Translations under genes and position numbers: made by a program
The notes under the pieces: model-generated
Databases searched by the model: none
Seen by the model: the letters and a program-made list of their open reading frames with translations, nothing else
What the model was told of the DNA's origin: nothing
Assembly: GCA_964036155.1 (NCBI GenBank)
Contig: OZ038422.1
Span: 44,725,201 to 44,789,200 of the forward strand
DNA length: 64,000 bases
Reading direction: 5' to 3'
From: Diploscapter coronatus
Lineage: Eukaryota > Nematoda > Chromadorea > Rhabditida > Rhabditidae
In this document: positions 26,254 to 37,900 of the stretch, piece after piece
Layout of the letters: every line of letters starts with the position of its first letter
How positions within the stretch are numbered: the first letter of the stretch is position 1

Positions 26254-29232
26254 CTATCTTCTTGTCGACGTCTTTCTCGGCGATGTCTTGGTCGAGTTCT
26301 CCTTACTTCCGTCTTTGACGTACTGAAGTTGGAATATAAATTTCAACATTTTATAATAAAATTTTTTTAGATGATTGAAAACTAACCAAGCGCCGAACTC
26401 GAAATCTCATGGTGACTTTGACGAGGTAGAAGCAGACGAGAATGACTACGACAGCAACCATCACGTAAACGGGGACTAGTGAACTCGTACCGAGGGCGTG
26501 ATATTTCTTCAGTCTTTCCTGTATCTGAAATGAATTTATCAAGTATCGAAAACTAAAGAACATATTTCATCTCCTAACCTGGTTTAAGATGAGTTACAAA
26601 TTATTTAGAAAGAAGACGAATAATTATTTTAATTGATGTCTTATGCAGAATTTAGGTTTGCATTTAGTAACAGATATGACTTTTAATATTAATCACCCAT
26701 TGGGTTAATATTTGAATCGATTCGGATAATACATATTGAGCACATTCATGATCACTATAGCTTCGAATTTTTGATCATTTTTACCAGTCTTTTTTTCTCC
26801 GTGTATTTCGCCTTTTGCTCACTCGACTTATCGTAATGCTTCGAGTCCGGTATGTCTGCTGCGGTCGGGACTATTTTTGATATTTGATGGTACCAATTGT
26901 AGTATATATGCAGCTGTGGACTCCAAGTTGAAAAGCTTCCATGCATGTCTGGGAATAATTCCTTTTTCTCATCGAGTTGATAGCAGAATGCAACTCCTGA
27001 ATTAATTCCTTGTTTAAGTATTTCAGAAGCCGAAGACAATTTTCTCAAACGAAATATGCTTTTTTCGAATTAAAGTGAGAAAAATTACCAGTATTAGTTG
27101 GTAAGCTAATTTTATTTTATTAGTTTTATCATCATAACCGAGTAGTCGTAAAACTGCTATTTAACTCACTGACGAGCTTTCTTTTCTCAGTCTTTGCAAA
27201 CCCCTAACTAAAGAGTTCGTCATATAATTAGAGTCCCCAATCTTCGCCCCTTTGCAGAAATACATTTGTGGTATCGTCAATGGTTGATTACTTGAGACGA
27301 AATAAATTGCACGGATATCGATACGCGTTATTTGCATCATACTTTACAATATATACGCCATTTTCAAGGAAGAAGTCAGACGACAATTTATAAATACGCT
27401 ATGGACACTTTGCACATTCAAATTTGTGCATCGTTTATTCCGTTTCAAGCTATCGGTCATTAGCAATAAAAGCGTGAGTTTGGAATTAAAAGTTTTAGAA
27501 GGAAATATTCTTCAAATCCAAAATATCCCAAAAGACCCAGTTTAGGTCGATGATACATCTGATAAAATAGTTGCATTCTAAAAATCAGTGCACTATGTTT
27601 GCCTACAAACCGTTATCAACTCGAACTTGCACAGCGAAAAAGTGTTCATTTTGGGGGGAAAATTTTTTGCGATTTCTCGGTTTAAAAAATTGTGAATTTT
27701 ATTATTACTTCAGTAAAACTTTATTTACACTTCAGTTAATCTTTCTGTATACAAATTTCGTCCCGAACATCAATTTTACATATTTACAGGGACAGATCTA
27801 AAGTAATCCTAGAGTAGTGCTCTCATTATGTACTTATTTGTGTAATTATTTTAATTATCACTTACTTTTGTATAAATCGAATTTATCCGGCGGTGTAGAT
27901 GGAGATTGTGATGGGTATGCTAAAAATTAAGCATTACTGTAATTCGTTATTACCCATCGCAAGTACTTGTTTGGTCTGTGATTTTCTTATTCACTGGGAA
28001 AGCTATATTGGTCAAAATCTGTTGGTTACTTTTAGGTCAAATTTGCAAAAGTAACCACCTTTGACGGAATAGCATTGACAAGAAAATCTCTTTAACATAC
28101 TATTTCACTCAAAGAGGCTACTTTTATAGATTGCCCTTTCAAACGTAATTGATCGCGTGGAATGTTAGTCTCAATATTTACTTGAACAGGATTTTGTTTT
28201 CAGCCTTTCAGTTGACGCGCATTCGTATCTATAGTAGAACTTGGAATATGTCTTATCATCCATCTCAAACGAGAGATCAGCTATCAGTGAATAGCCGATA
28301 GCCGCACAGAGAGGAGCCTGAAAATACAAACGAGTGCAAAGATTTACATCGACAACTCATACCGTTGCAGGACAGTATCGGATTTCAACCGGTGCAATAG
28401 CCTTGATAGATAGGCCTTCACTCGTATTTGCATATGAGAATTGCTGATGAATATTTATACTATTATATAAGAAGTGTCATATTAATAATCGCATATTCGA
28501 AATTCGTGTTTTCGTAGTGCAATATCGTTCTCTTTTCAATGAAAGCACTAATATCGAAATAGCGAACATAGTTATGAGACGTACATTGCAAGATCCATTC
28601 AGAATTGCATTAATTAGGCATCCACCTTCATGATACTTCTGGAATAGTTTGTTTTAAAAAAAATAGTAACTGCTATAAAATTACGAAAAATATATCATTT
28701 TGTCTTCATATTGCTTACAAAGATGGCAACAGGTAAGGTATTCGACAAGTAAAGTATAAATGAAATTTTATATACTGTTGTTTCTCGATTTCTTCTTCTA
28801 GTATGTATGTTGAGATTTTTAACTATTTTTGCCAGCTATCTGGAAACCGCATGACACGTATGACCTCATGACATGCGAAATAGTGTATGGTTGGAGGAGG
28901 GTTTTGGGTGGTAGGCTTTCTTTTCCCACACTATTTCGCATGTCATGAGGTCATGCGTGTCATGCGGTTTCCAAGTTTCCCTTTCCTACAAATGAGTAGG
29001 AGCAGCTTATGGGTAACTAGCGTAAAAGGTTTGAACATAGCAGATTCATAGTTCTTACCGGTTCCAAGAGATGATATGAATTGTATATCTTATAATAATC
29101 TTGAGCGCAAGGATCCACGACGTAACTTCCTATATCTATAATCGTCTTGAGACTATTATTGTACGGGGTTTGGCAGTTGATTTGGTGGACGCAGAAGAAG
29201 AAAAGGAAGAGGAGAAGTCGGTGCAGATGCAT
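26254..29232 (-). CDS. Type I membrane protein of unknown function
   Basis: I do not recognise the family. The exons join in phase to about 310 residues. The first encodes a clear signal peptide (LLLFLFFFCVHQINC). The ectodomain is Cys-rich, with segments YHEGGCLINAILNGSCN, EIRYCPATAPLCAAIGYS and YYRYECAST, potential N-glycosylation sites, and a Ser/Pro linker. A single transmembrane segment follows (PVYVMVAVVVILVCFYLV), then a short basic tail rich in Lys, Ser and Thr (STKTSPRKTSTRR). In my model the exon encoding VAFCYQLDEKKELF uses the TTAATTCAG acceptor near 27000, which restores phase. The topology suggests a surface receptor or adhesion protein. A near-perfect hairpin lies in its first intron. 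Confidence 0.72.
28842..28972. repeat. Near-perfect hairpin element (131 bp)
   Basis: Two 45-base arms differ at only one or two positions: the left begins GGAAACCGCATGACACG and the right ends CGTGTCATGCGGTTTCC. The loop is about 40 bases. The arms include CATGACATGCGAAATAGTGT and its complement. It lies in the first intron of the membrane-protein gene and looks like a recently moved MITE. Confidence 0.85.
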
Positions 29233-29434
29233 TTTGGTAATGAGACATCATTCTCCATCCGATCTGCTTCGGAATTTTGTTAGCTACATAGCTTATTCTG
29301 ATTTTGTCATTAGAAGAGTTGGAAATTGGAAATTTGGAGAAGTTAATGAAATCGAAAGAAGGCAATTATTACGCTGTTAAGTCCTGCATCAAAAAAAATA
29401 AATTTTCATTTATTTATAACTTTATTTAAAACCA

Positions 29435-29680
29435 TTAATAACCAACAATATATTCACCATTGAGATCAGTAACCTTCGCCCATCTATTGGGCAGATCATT
29501 GATGCCTTTTGCCCAGAATTCGGGAGACTGACGCGAAGAAGTAAGTTGTCGACTGTTGTTTTGATGCCACTCGTAGTAGACGATTGTTTGAAGTTGAGGT
29601 TCGCTGATTATGGTCGATAAATTGCCAAAATCCTGCGCGCGGACCCTTATATACCCATGTGGTGATAGCTTCGAGAACAT
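29435..29680 (-). pseudogene. Mariner-like transposase C-terminal relic
   Basis: An 81-codon minus-strand frame ends with FWAKGINDLPNRWAKVTDLN and then GEYIVGY. That arrangement, an aromatic residue, a GI..LP.RW motif and a final GEYI, is typical of the C-terminus of mariner transposases. The upstream catalytic DDD region is missing, so this is a dead fragment. Mariner identity rests on the short C-terminal motif only. Confidence 0.55.
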
Positions 29681-29966
29681 TCTACAAGGTTCTCACACTT
29701 ACTAGGACATTCGACTCGTTTTTAGAAAATTATAGATTTTTAAAATTTTTGGTGCAGAACTTTCTTAACAGCCTAATAAAATTACGATTTCAGGATCTCC
29801 AAACGAATTGCTGAAAAAGCGAGGCACCTATTGGGAAATGGTCCAAAGGCAAGGCGGGTTAAGAAACAGAAAGGACAAATAAAAATAACTCATCATACTG
29901 ATTCATTTGTATCGAAGAATAAATAGTTTATTAATCCACAATTTTTTCATAAAGCTAAATTTGTAC

Positions 29967-32900
29967 CTACAGTTCAGAATGACTCTGACTAGTTTCGACT
30001 AATGGAAGTCTCGTTTTCCGCAGCAATTTCATACCCACTACATCGGGAACAATTTTCGTCCAAAAATAAAACTCTTCCTTTCGGAATTCGTCACTGATCT
30101 AAAGAAAATTCATAAAATAAATACTTAAAAATTAGTTAACTCACAATAGGTTCCGGTCTAATTCTCAAATGTCTCATCGGGTGTTCTTTCGAAACTTTTG
30201 GCCATTGAATCGATTCGGATTTAGGTTCACTAAACTCCTATTTTCCATTATTCAATCCTTTTGTTTCATTTCTAACCCCTTCTTTATGAAGTTCACGATT
30301 CCGCTCAAAATATGATGCTTAAATTTCTTGTCGTTCTCATCGAACGGTACAGACTCCATTCCCAAAAATTTGAAAAGGAACCGATGTTCGTTCGGCTATG
30401 TGATAAACTCCTAAATTAGAAAATCAACCAGACACAGGCAGAACTTCAGTCAGGTTGTCTGTGCGTAGTACCCCTTGAACTTTCATAGTAACGAAAACAT
30501 TAGCCATCTCTTTTTTTTTTGCATAGCTCCCTTAGTATTTTTCTTTAGTCTGAAAGTCTGCCGAGGTGGGTCTGAGAAATCGATCGAGTTCTGAGCCCAT
30601 TGCCAACCTCGAATTGGCGATTCTTTGTCACGCATTGGCTCGCTTTCGTAGTCCATCACAACGAGATAGGTATCCCATCCATGTTCTTGCTTGAGCTCGA
30701 CTTCGTGTAGAATTGGAACGTTGAATTGCAAGTCACTCAGGAGCTACAAATTGAGTACTGTTCAAAAATTACCACCACGTTTTCCCTCAGGGATAAGATT
30801 TACTATGAATTGTGTTTCTAATGATATATTCCGCTTAACCTGGAATTCATAAATTACCTCGCACTGTCGAGTCATGTAATAAGAGGGCTCTTCCTTCTCG
30901 TTTCTGTTCACGTAATAGTCAAGAAGTTCGATGAGCAGAGGCGATGATCGACGACCGAGTTCGTGCTTAACAGATACTAAAATTTGCACTTTTGTACATT
31001 CAGAAATAGTTTTCATACCGTAATCTCTGATGTAACCAATCAGATTCTCTTTCCTATAAGTCTTCCACATTTCTTTCTTCACGGCTCCTCCACTTTCCAA
31101 ATCCGTTACGAAGTTCAGAGTTGCTTTTTTCGGAGCCTCTCGAATCAATTCATCGAACTAAAATATTTCTTTCCATCTGCGTGGCGTCAAAATGTTTGGA
31201 GTATGTATGATATTTGATAAACTCCACGTGTTTACTTTTACTGTAATAGCTCGTACGAAATTTTTATATTAGGAAGCACGACTTCAAATAATAAAAATCC
31301 GTCAAGTTTGATCATGAATAATTAATTGGAAACTAATATTTGAAAAATAAAAGAAATCATTAATTATTTCAATTTTTCACCAATCCATCTTTACTTGACC
31401 AAAATCATGAAATTCATACTTGATTCGGGAAGAAATCTCTGTCGAATCGAGGACTGAATGCAGTTAATCGGGGACTTTTCAAGAAAGGAGGCTAAAATTT
31501 AATTAGATGATTGTTGAAAAAAAAAATTTTCATCTACCTGTTTATCTAATATCTCCAAAATTGCATCTAAGGGCTTCGATTTTATGCATTCATGAATAGA
31601 TTTCGACGAACTCATTTCACACTTCAATTCTTTAGCGAGATTTTTGCTGTCTGAAGAAAGATTATCTTTCAATCCATATTCAAATTGAATTTAAACATAG
31701 ACGTGAATCATTGATGATGCTGGTATTTCGCTCGTTTCCCTCATCAAAAAATCAACTACAAGTGAAAAGATACACAATACATATTTTGCTGATGTTTACG
31801 AGTGGTCAGCAGGGCTAGGAAGAAAGTGAATACTTGAACGTCGGAACTAGAATTGAATTTGAACCCCAAAATTTTAGGAATCATAGCATGCATCGGAATT
31901 GACCAAAAATCACGCAAATACGAGATCGAAACATAATTCGGTCACGTCCTTAGTGAGCAGATTAGATAGCCAAAACAATACTCAAGAAATTCTTCAACGA
32001 ATACGACTGTTCATAATTTGTTTGTGGATGGGAAAATTTACAACCCCCCGAGCCTTGGATGCCATCAGAAGCTTCCAAGTCTGATCGAATCGAAATTTTA
32101 GCGACTCAAACCGATCAAGTCTATCACAAATCGAATCAAATTCCACTGTTTTATACAACATCTAAAACTCACTCTCGACGACATCCTCGTTAATGGCCCA
32201 TTCCGCAAACAATGATCCCGAAAATTGAGCAGCTCGTTCGAATAATTCTGAAAGAAATCGACAAAAATGACTCCAATCTGTGTCAAATATTACGGTTAGA
32301 ATGCGGAGAAAATAGATGAGCCGAAACACTGGCGGAACCAGCACTGTGACCAGACAATGTGATTCGATTTGGATCACCACCGAAATCAGGCAGAATCTGG
32401 CAAAATGATTCTTCTCATTGTCAATATTGATAAACTCTTACCTCGTGCAGGAATCGCAGAGCTTGACTTTGATCCCAGAGCCCCAAGTTTCCCGGCATTG
32501 TGTCGTCTCCCGTCGAGAAGAAGCCTAATGGGGTCATTTAGGTAAATTTGATGCATTCCAAACCAAATGGTCCAAGTCGGTATGCCAATGTTACATAGAC
32601 AACTTCGTGTCGGACGAAGTTATCAACAGGTTTGTCATAGCCGTAGATCTCCGGAGTACCGATCACAAAAGCTCCACCATGGATAAATACGAATACCGGC
32701 AATAATTCAGATGACTAAATAACTGGGATCATCGACAGTCAAAATTATTCAGATTAGAGCTGAACGAAAGGTTCGGTTATTTTTAGTGTTTGAAATTTTC
32801 TATTTCGGTTTCGAATAAATTATGATCGAACTTTCAGATTTGAAAATTTTGACTATCTTCAGTCTTGGTTTGGATGGGAGTTTATCGTTAGAGGCATGAA

Positions 32901-33408
32901 GAGAGAATATCATTCATATTTCAAATCCTTCAACAAAAATTCTCATTATAGTCAGCTGATTGATTTCATCTTGTCAAAGAAATAGTCTAAACAGAAATAG
33001 TTAGAATCAAGATAATACCCGCTTCTTCGGTGTCATGATATTGAGAAAGAGACAATCTTCGGAATAGTTCGTTAGTTTCTTGAGAAAAAAATTCGATGTC
33101 GGAACACAAGAAGGGGCAAACTTTGTCGCCACTATTGTTTCAGGTTTCCAAGGATTTACGGGTTTTGGTTTCTAAATATCACCTATTAAATCTAAAAAAT
33201 GTTAGAAAGCAACCTCAAACCGATTTTCTCCTATAGGTGGTTGAGCATAAGGAATTCCAAGAAAAACATCGGCTTCGAATCCATCTTCAGTTTTCTCCGT
33301 GAATCCAATCACATCTCCAAATTTTGTTGAAGCAACTACGCCATCTTCCTGGTTAGCCCGACAGCTTTCGGAAAAGGCAATAAAGCAGGCGATTACCCAA
33401 GTCTTCAT
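29967..33408 (-). CDS. Type-B carboxylesterase, probably frameshifted near its end
   Basis: Secreted alpha/beta-hydrolase of the carboxylesterase/cholinesterase family. The start MKTWVIACFIAF is a signal peptide and follows a TTTAATTGCAG acceptor. Motifs in order: FLGIPYAQPPIG, NYSEDCLFLNIMTP, the oxyanion-hole FIHGGAFVIG, the nucleophile elbow GHSAGSASVS (usually GESAG), FSGS, and the catalytic-His region SPIRGVYHIAE. Immediately after FQIFG, at about 30356-30368, the family-like continuation MESVPFDENDKKF is in a different frame, one base out of step, and the original frame stops at TGA shortly after. The final exons (ending ETSQSHSEL, TAG) remain open. It may be a young pseudogene, an assembly error, or a gene that splices around the region. 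Confidence 0.82.
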
Positions 33409-34967
33409 AGATTTCTGCAATTAAAAAAAGTATGTACGAAGGAAGATGTTTCTAGAACAATAAGCTAGAAATTTCGACAGATTATTTGAGAATAAACAGG
33501 AAAATGAAATACGAAATGATTCGAAAATAAAGAACAAGCAAGAAGGCGAAAGTAAACTCGAAAGAAATGATCAGAAAGGAGTAGGGAATGCCCGATTGTT
33601 CGTTTAGTTGATAAGAATATGTTATTCCCTAATAATATCATATTTCCAAATTTTACATCCTATATTTTAATGGATGAGGACATAAATTCAGAAAAATTAG
33701 ACCAATGGTTTGCGAATTCCAGAAGCAAGTTAATTTTTCGACGAAAAGTAAACGCATGATGTTTGGAGATTGGCAATAAAATCGATATTTTGCATTTGGC
33801 GCTAAAGTGAAAAGAAAACTGATAATAGATAGTGAAAAAAGTCTCTCATTCTTCCGTATTTTGATAAAAATCTAAAAAAAAAGAAACAATAAATATGAGA
33901 TAGGATAACCTTGTGTGTGAAATAAGCTGGTTTTTTTTTCAATAAAAAAGTCAAAGAATAAATCTGAAAACTGAAAAATGCAATCGCAAAATTCGCTTTC
34001 ATTTGCAAATGCAATCTTTTCTAAATTCGAACTTGTACAGTCGAATCGATTGGTATAGGGAAATGCATATTTTTGCGGTTTCTTGATTCAAAAATTTTCA
34101 ATTTCATTCAATGAAAACGAGCAGAATAATTGAAAAAAACTTTGATAGAAATTGATAAGGTTCTATTAGTTTCAACGATATGAACATTGATGATGAGTAA
34201 ACCTGAAAGCAATCAAAATCGAAGCTCTTTTTCTCTAAAACTCCTTAGGGAGGAAAAATTAATTACGGTACAAAAATTGACGGATGGTGATGAAGTTTGG
34301 CAACAACCCACTGGCCACTTCCGCAATGTCCCAAAATGGCACACTGGTCAGCCGCATGAAGCCTCCAAATCTTCCCAATCGACAGAGAAGCCGAAGCTGA
34401 CGCCCATTTCGAAGAGTGATTCGATGATAGTCGAAATGCGCCGGTGATTGCAGAAAATGCGAGATGGAAATTGCACCAGACACCAGTTGGGGGAGTGAAG
34501 TCTCAACTTCTTCGCCCTCTATCATATTCTCACCTTAGTCGGCAGCTTCAGTTCGCTATGGTCTACAGGGCCAGGCTCGAATCGAGGTGCCTTTCTCATT
34601 CGGTTATGCTAACTTATGAAGTTGAAGGTAAGCATTTTATCCATCATTATGGTTTGCCTTTTTGATGTCATATTGTTAACTTTTCATTCTATTTGCATGA
34701 AAATTACATTTTATAACGAATTTTTATTTAAAAAGTATTCAAATTCACAGGAAATTATTTTTCTGCGTTCAACTTTCACTTCTACTTCTCGGTCTATCTT
34801 AGTATTCCAAGCGCTAGTTTGACTGATCTCGACTTCTCCATTTTCATAGACGTTTTCAACAACAAAAATAATTTATTGAATTGCAAGTAAGAAGGAAGAA
34901 AAAAAGAATAAATTACTATTTAATATGCACAACTTCTGAGTTGTGAGGTATTGAAAGTGAGACTCTT
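33409..34967. other. Intergenic region upstream of the carboxylesterase
   Basis: Mostly AT-rich. At 34290-34620 base composition becomes more balanced and open frames exist on both strands, but none resembles a family I know and no splice structure is convincing. It may be a decayed coding or transposon fragment. Confidence 0.4.
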
Positions 34968-37900
34968 TTATGGTGGAGGTGGCGCTCTGCAGATGATTGT
35001 AAGATCTAGTAGGACTGCGGGATCATCTAGAATTTTATTTATTGATAATTTGAGGCAATGATTTTTTAAACTGGCATTCATTATCGCTGAATTAAATTCA
35101 AATATCCAAGCAATTTTCCTCGAATTTTCAATTTACTATTTTCCTCTTCTATCATGAGCTTCTCTATAGGCTTAAAACTCTCGAGGTATACTTAGCCTAT
35201 TTGAAATAGTTTAGAATTTTACCGAATCGGGCTAATTACTACGTTGTTTAATTAAAATTTCTAAACTTACTTGGTTCCCATAGGTCCTAAATTAAATTTG
35301 AATAGGTATTCTTATTGTCAGCATTATAAGTATCGTTTAAAGTGTAGGAAAGAAGTTATTGAAATTGCTTGAGAATAATGTGAGTCGCATTTTAATGAAC
35401 AAAATTAAGAATCGAGGCTTATTGCTCATTTTCGTCTCAGAAAAATTTTAACGGTTCAATGAAAAATACTATCAGTGCTAGAAAGTACGGCTCAAAATTA
35501 GCATTTACTGGCAAGTGTACACTAGTTAATTCATATTCATTGTTATCAGTTTAGAGAAGTGAAAAGTTCTTATTAATTCGGATACGTCAACAGTCCCGTT
35601 ATAAATTTAATTTTGTATTACTGACAGTATATCATTTCCTGAGCACTTCACAAACATAACTTTTTTCTATCGCACCGATAACTATTTGAATAATAACTAT
35701 TTGAATACTTACATCAAATGCGAATCCTGGTGTTCCCGTGTTATCCAACGCTGCTGGTGCACGAACCCAAGTCACAGGTCTGAGTTATTTCGAATGAATT
35801 ATAGGATGATTTATCTTTAAATTGGATGAAAATATGCTAATCACTTTCATGAAAATAATTAGAACTTTTTTCTTAGAGTAATTCACATCTTTATCGCCTT
35901 TCATTAGGGAAAAAATTAAACTTATCGTGAAAAGTTAGGAGAAGGGCATAAGATGGATAAAATTGAACATCGGCAAGCCTTCAACCAAAACGAAAAATAA
36001 GGCTATTGTAAGATTTTTAACGAAATTGTGCTCATAAAATGATCCATGACAATATTTTACGATTAGCTGGATATTTTTTCACAAAGAGGTTAACACCGAG
36101 TACCAGGTTAAAATTTTTCCTTGATGTGAAAATTAATGCAAACAATTGTGAAAATAAGATGAATTGTGCACTTTAAAATGGGGAAGAAACGTACTGGCCG
36201 TTGATCCATGCTAGATTACCCGTAGCATCAAATTCAAGCCCGATCCAAAGCGGCTGATCAACTACGATCTCTGTAAAATGTGAATATATGACAATTATGA
36301 TGATTTAGCTAATAGTCAAATTTAGAAATTTGAAACGACAATATGAAATGGGAAAGAAGAATTCTTGGAATTTCGTAATATTCACCAACCACTACTTCGA
36401 AAGTTTCACTGAATTTTCCTTATCAATCTATTTTTAGTCGAATTAAGTGTACCTCCATGAGGAATAGACTTAGGGAGCACTTTTGTCAAGCAACAAATAT
36501 GCCAGAAGTAGGTCGTATGAGCAAAATTCTCGTTATTACTGAGCACACGCAGCGAAAATTTTAGATTAGAGGTACAAAATTGTATAGGAAACGTTATAGG
36601 GGACAGATCGCAAGAGCCTTCTGACGGTCGTTCTCCTTAGGTCTGATGAGGAAGAATATCGAAAAAAAAAATGTCTTACTATTATCAGCGCCAACAAGAT
36701 AATCCCATTGTTCTTGCGAGGTGAAACTAGCCGGCTCTGCTCCAGTATGAAAAGTGTTGCAAGCGCCATTCTTGTATTGATCCATCGTGTAGTAGTTGCC
36801 GCCACTTCCAATGGTCTAAAAGCATACAAATGGGTATTATCTCAAAAAATTTCGATATATCAACTACATCAATAATATTTCACGGAAAATTGAGATTATG
36901 CAATTTTTGAGAGAAATCTGAAATCTTCGCCACATCGTAACGCAATAATTTCTTTAGAAGAAATATGCGGTTATATAGAATTTAAACTTTCATATAGCAA
37001 GGTTTCAAGTAGGGCTAGAAAGAAAAGAAACCCCTGCAAAATTTAAGCTACTTGCCCCATAACACATCCTATCCTCTGCCCAATAAGTCCACCTTGGCCC
37101 AATAGCCGTGCAATCTGAAAACGATTGATGAATTCCTTCGAATTCAATTCAAAGGATGTAGGTTGTTATTCACCAAACTACTTCGATATTCACCACAGAC
37201 TTTTTATCTACATCGTTATTCACCAAACTTTTTGCTGAATAAAGACTAGTCCGTCATTACATACTCTGTCACTTCATTAATTATAAGTTGTTTCATGCAA
37301 TGAGTTAACCTGATGGTTGTGTTGTAGTCGTTGTTGCTGTTGTGGTCGTAGTAATAGCTGCGGTGGTCGTACCAGTGAATCTGGTGGTCGTACCGGTAGC
37401 TGCGGTGGTCGTACCAGTGAATCTGGTGGTCGTGCCAGTAGCTGCGGTGACCGTACCGGTAACTGCGGTGGTCATAGATGTGGTTGTTGCGGTCTAATGA
37501 AAAGTATAACTATTTCTGGGCTTGGACTCAAGTTCAATTTACAGTGCTTGTAAGTTCATTTACAAGTGTTATGAAGTTTCAGCTTACAAGAGTTGTAAGT
37601 CGAACTTGGGCCCAAGTCCTGCTTAGAAATAAGTTATTCGAAAATTGAACATATAGTGATAATTTAAAGGGTTTTTCTTCTAAATTATTCAGTTTATTTT
37701 GAAAAGGAAGGAAGACTATTCGTTGTTTTTTGATTTGTTTGCTTTTTTATGAATAATAAATACCGAAACACATTCGTATTTTCTCGCAGTTCTGTTGAGC
37801 TTTTTAACAAATCCAGGGCAACAGGATGATCGTGGATAGAGACAGACTGGAGTGCCACACGGTTGAGTTTCAGTGTCGCTTCCTCTGAACATCGAACATA

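Noticed and set aside
34187..34665. Overlapping open frames on both strands
   Set aside because: No domain, splice structure or start context supports a gene; retained only as a note on possible decayed coding DNA.
37317..37553. Plus-strand Gly/Cys/Ser-rich repetitive open frame
   Set aside because: Antisense of the Thr-rich linker exon of the lectin gene on the minus strand.
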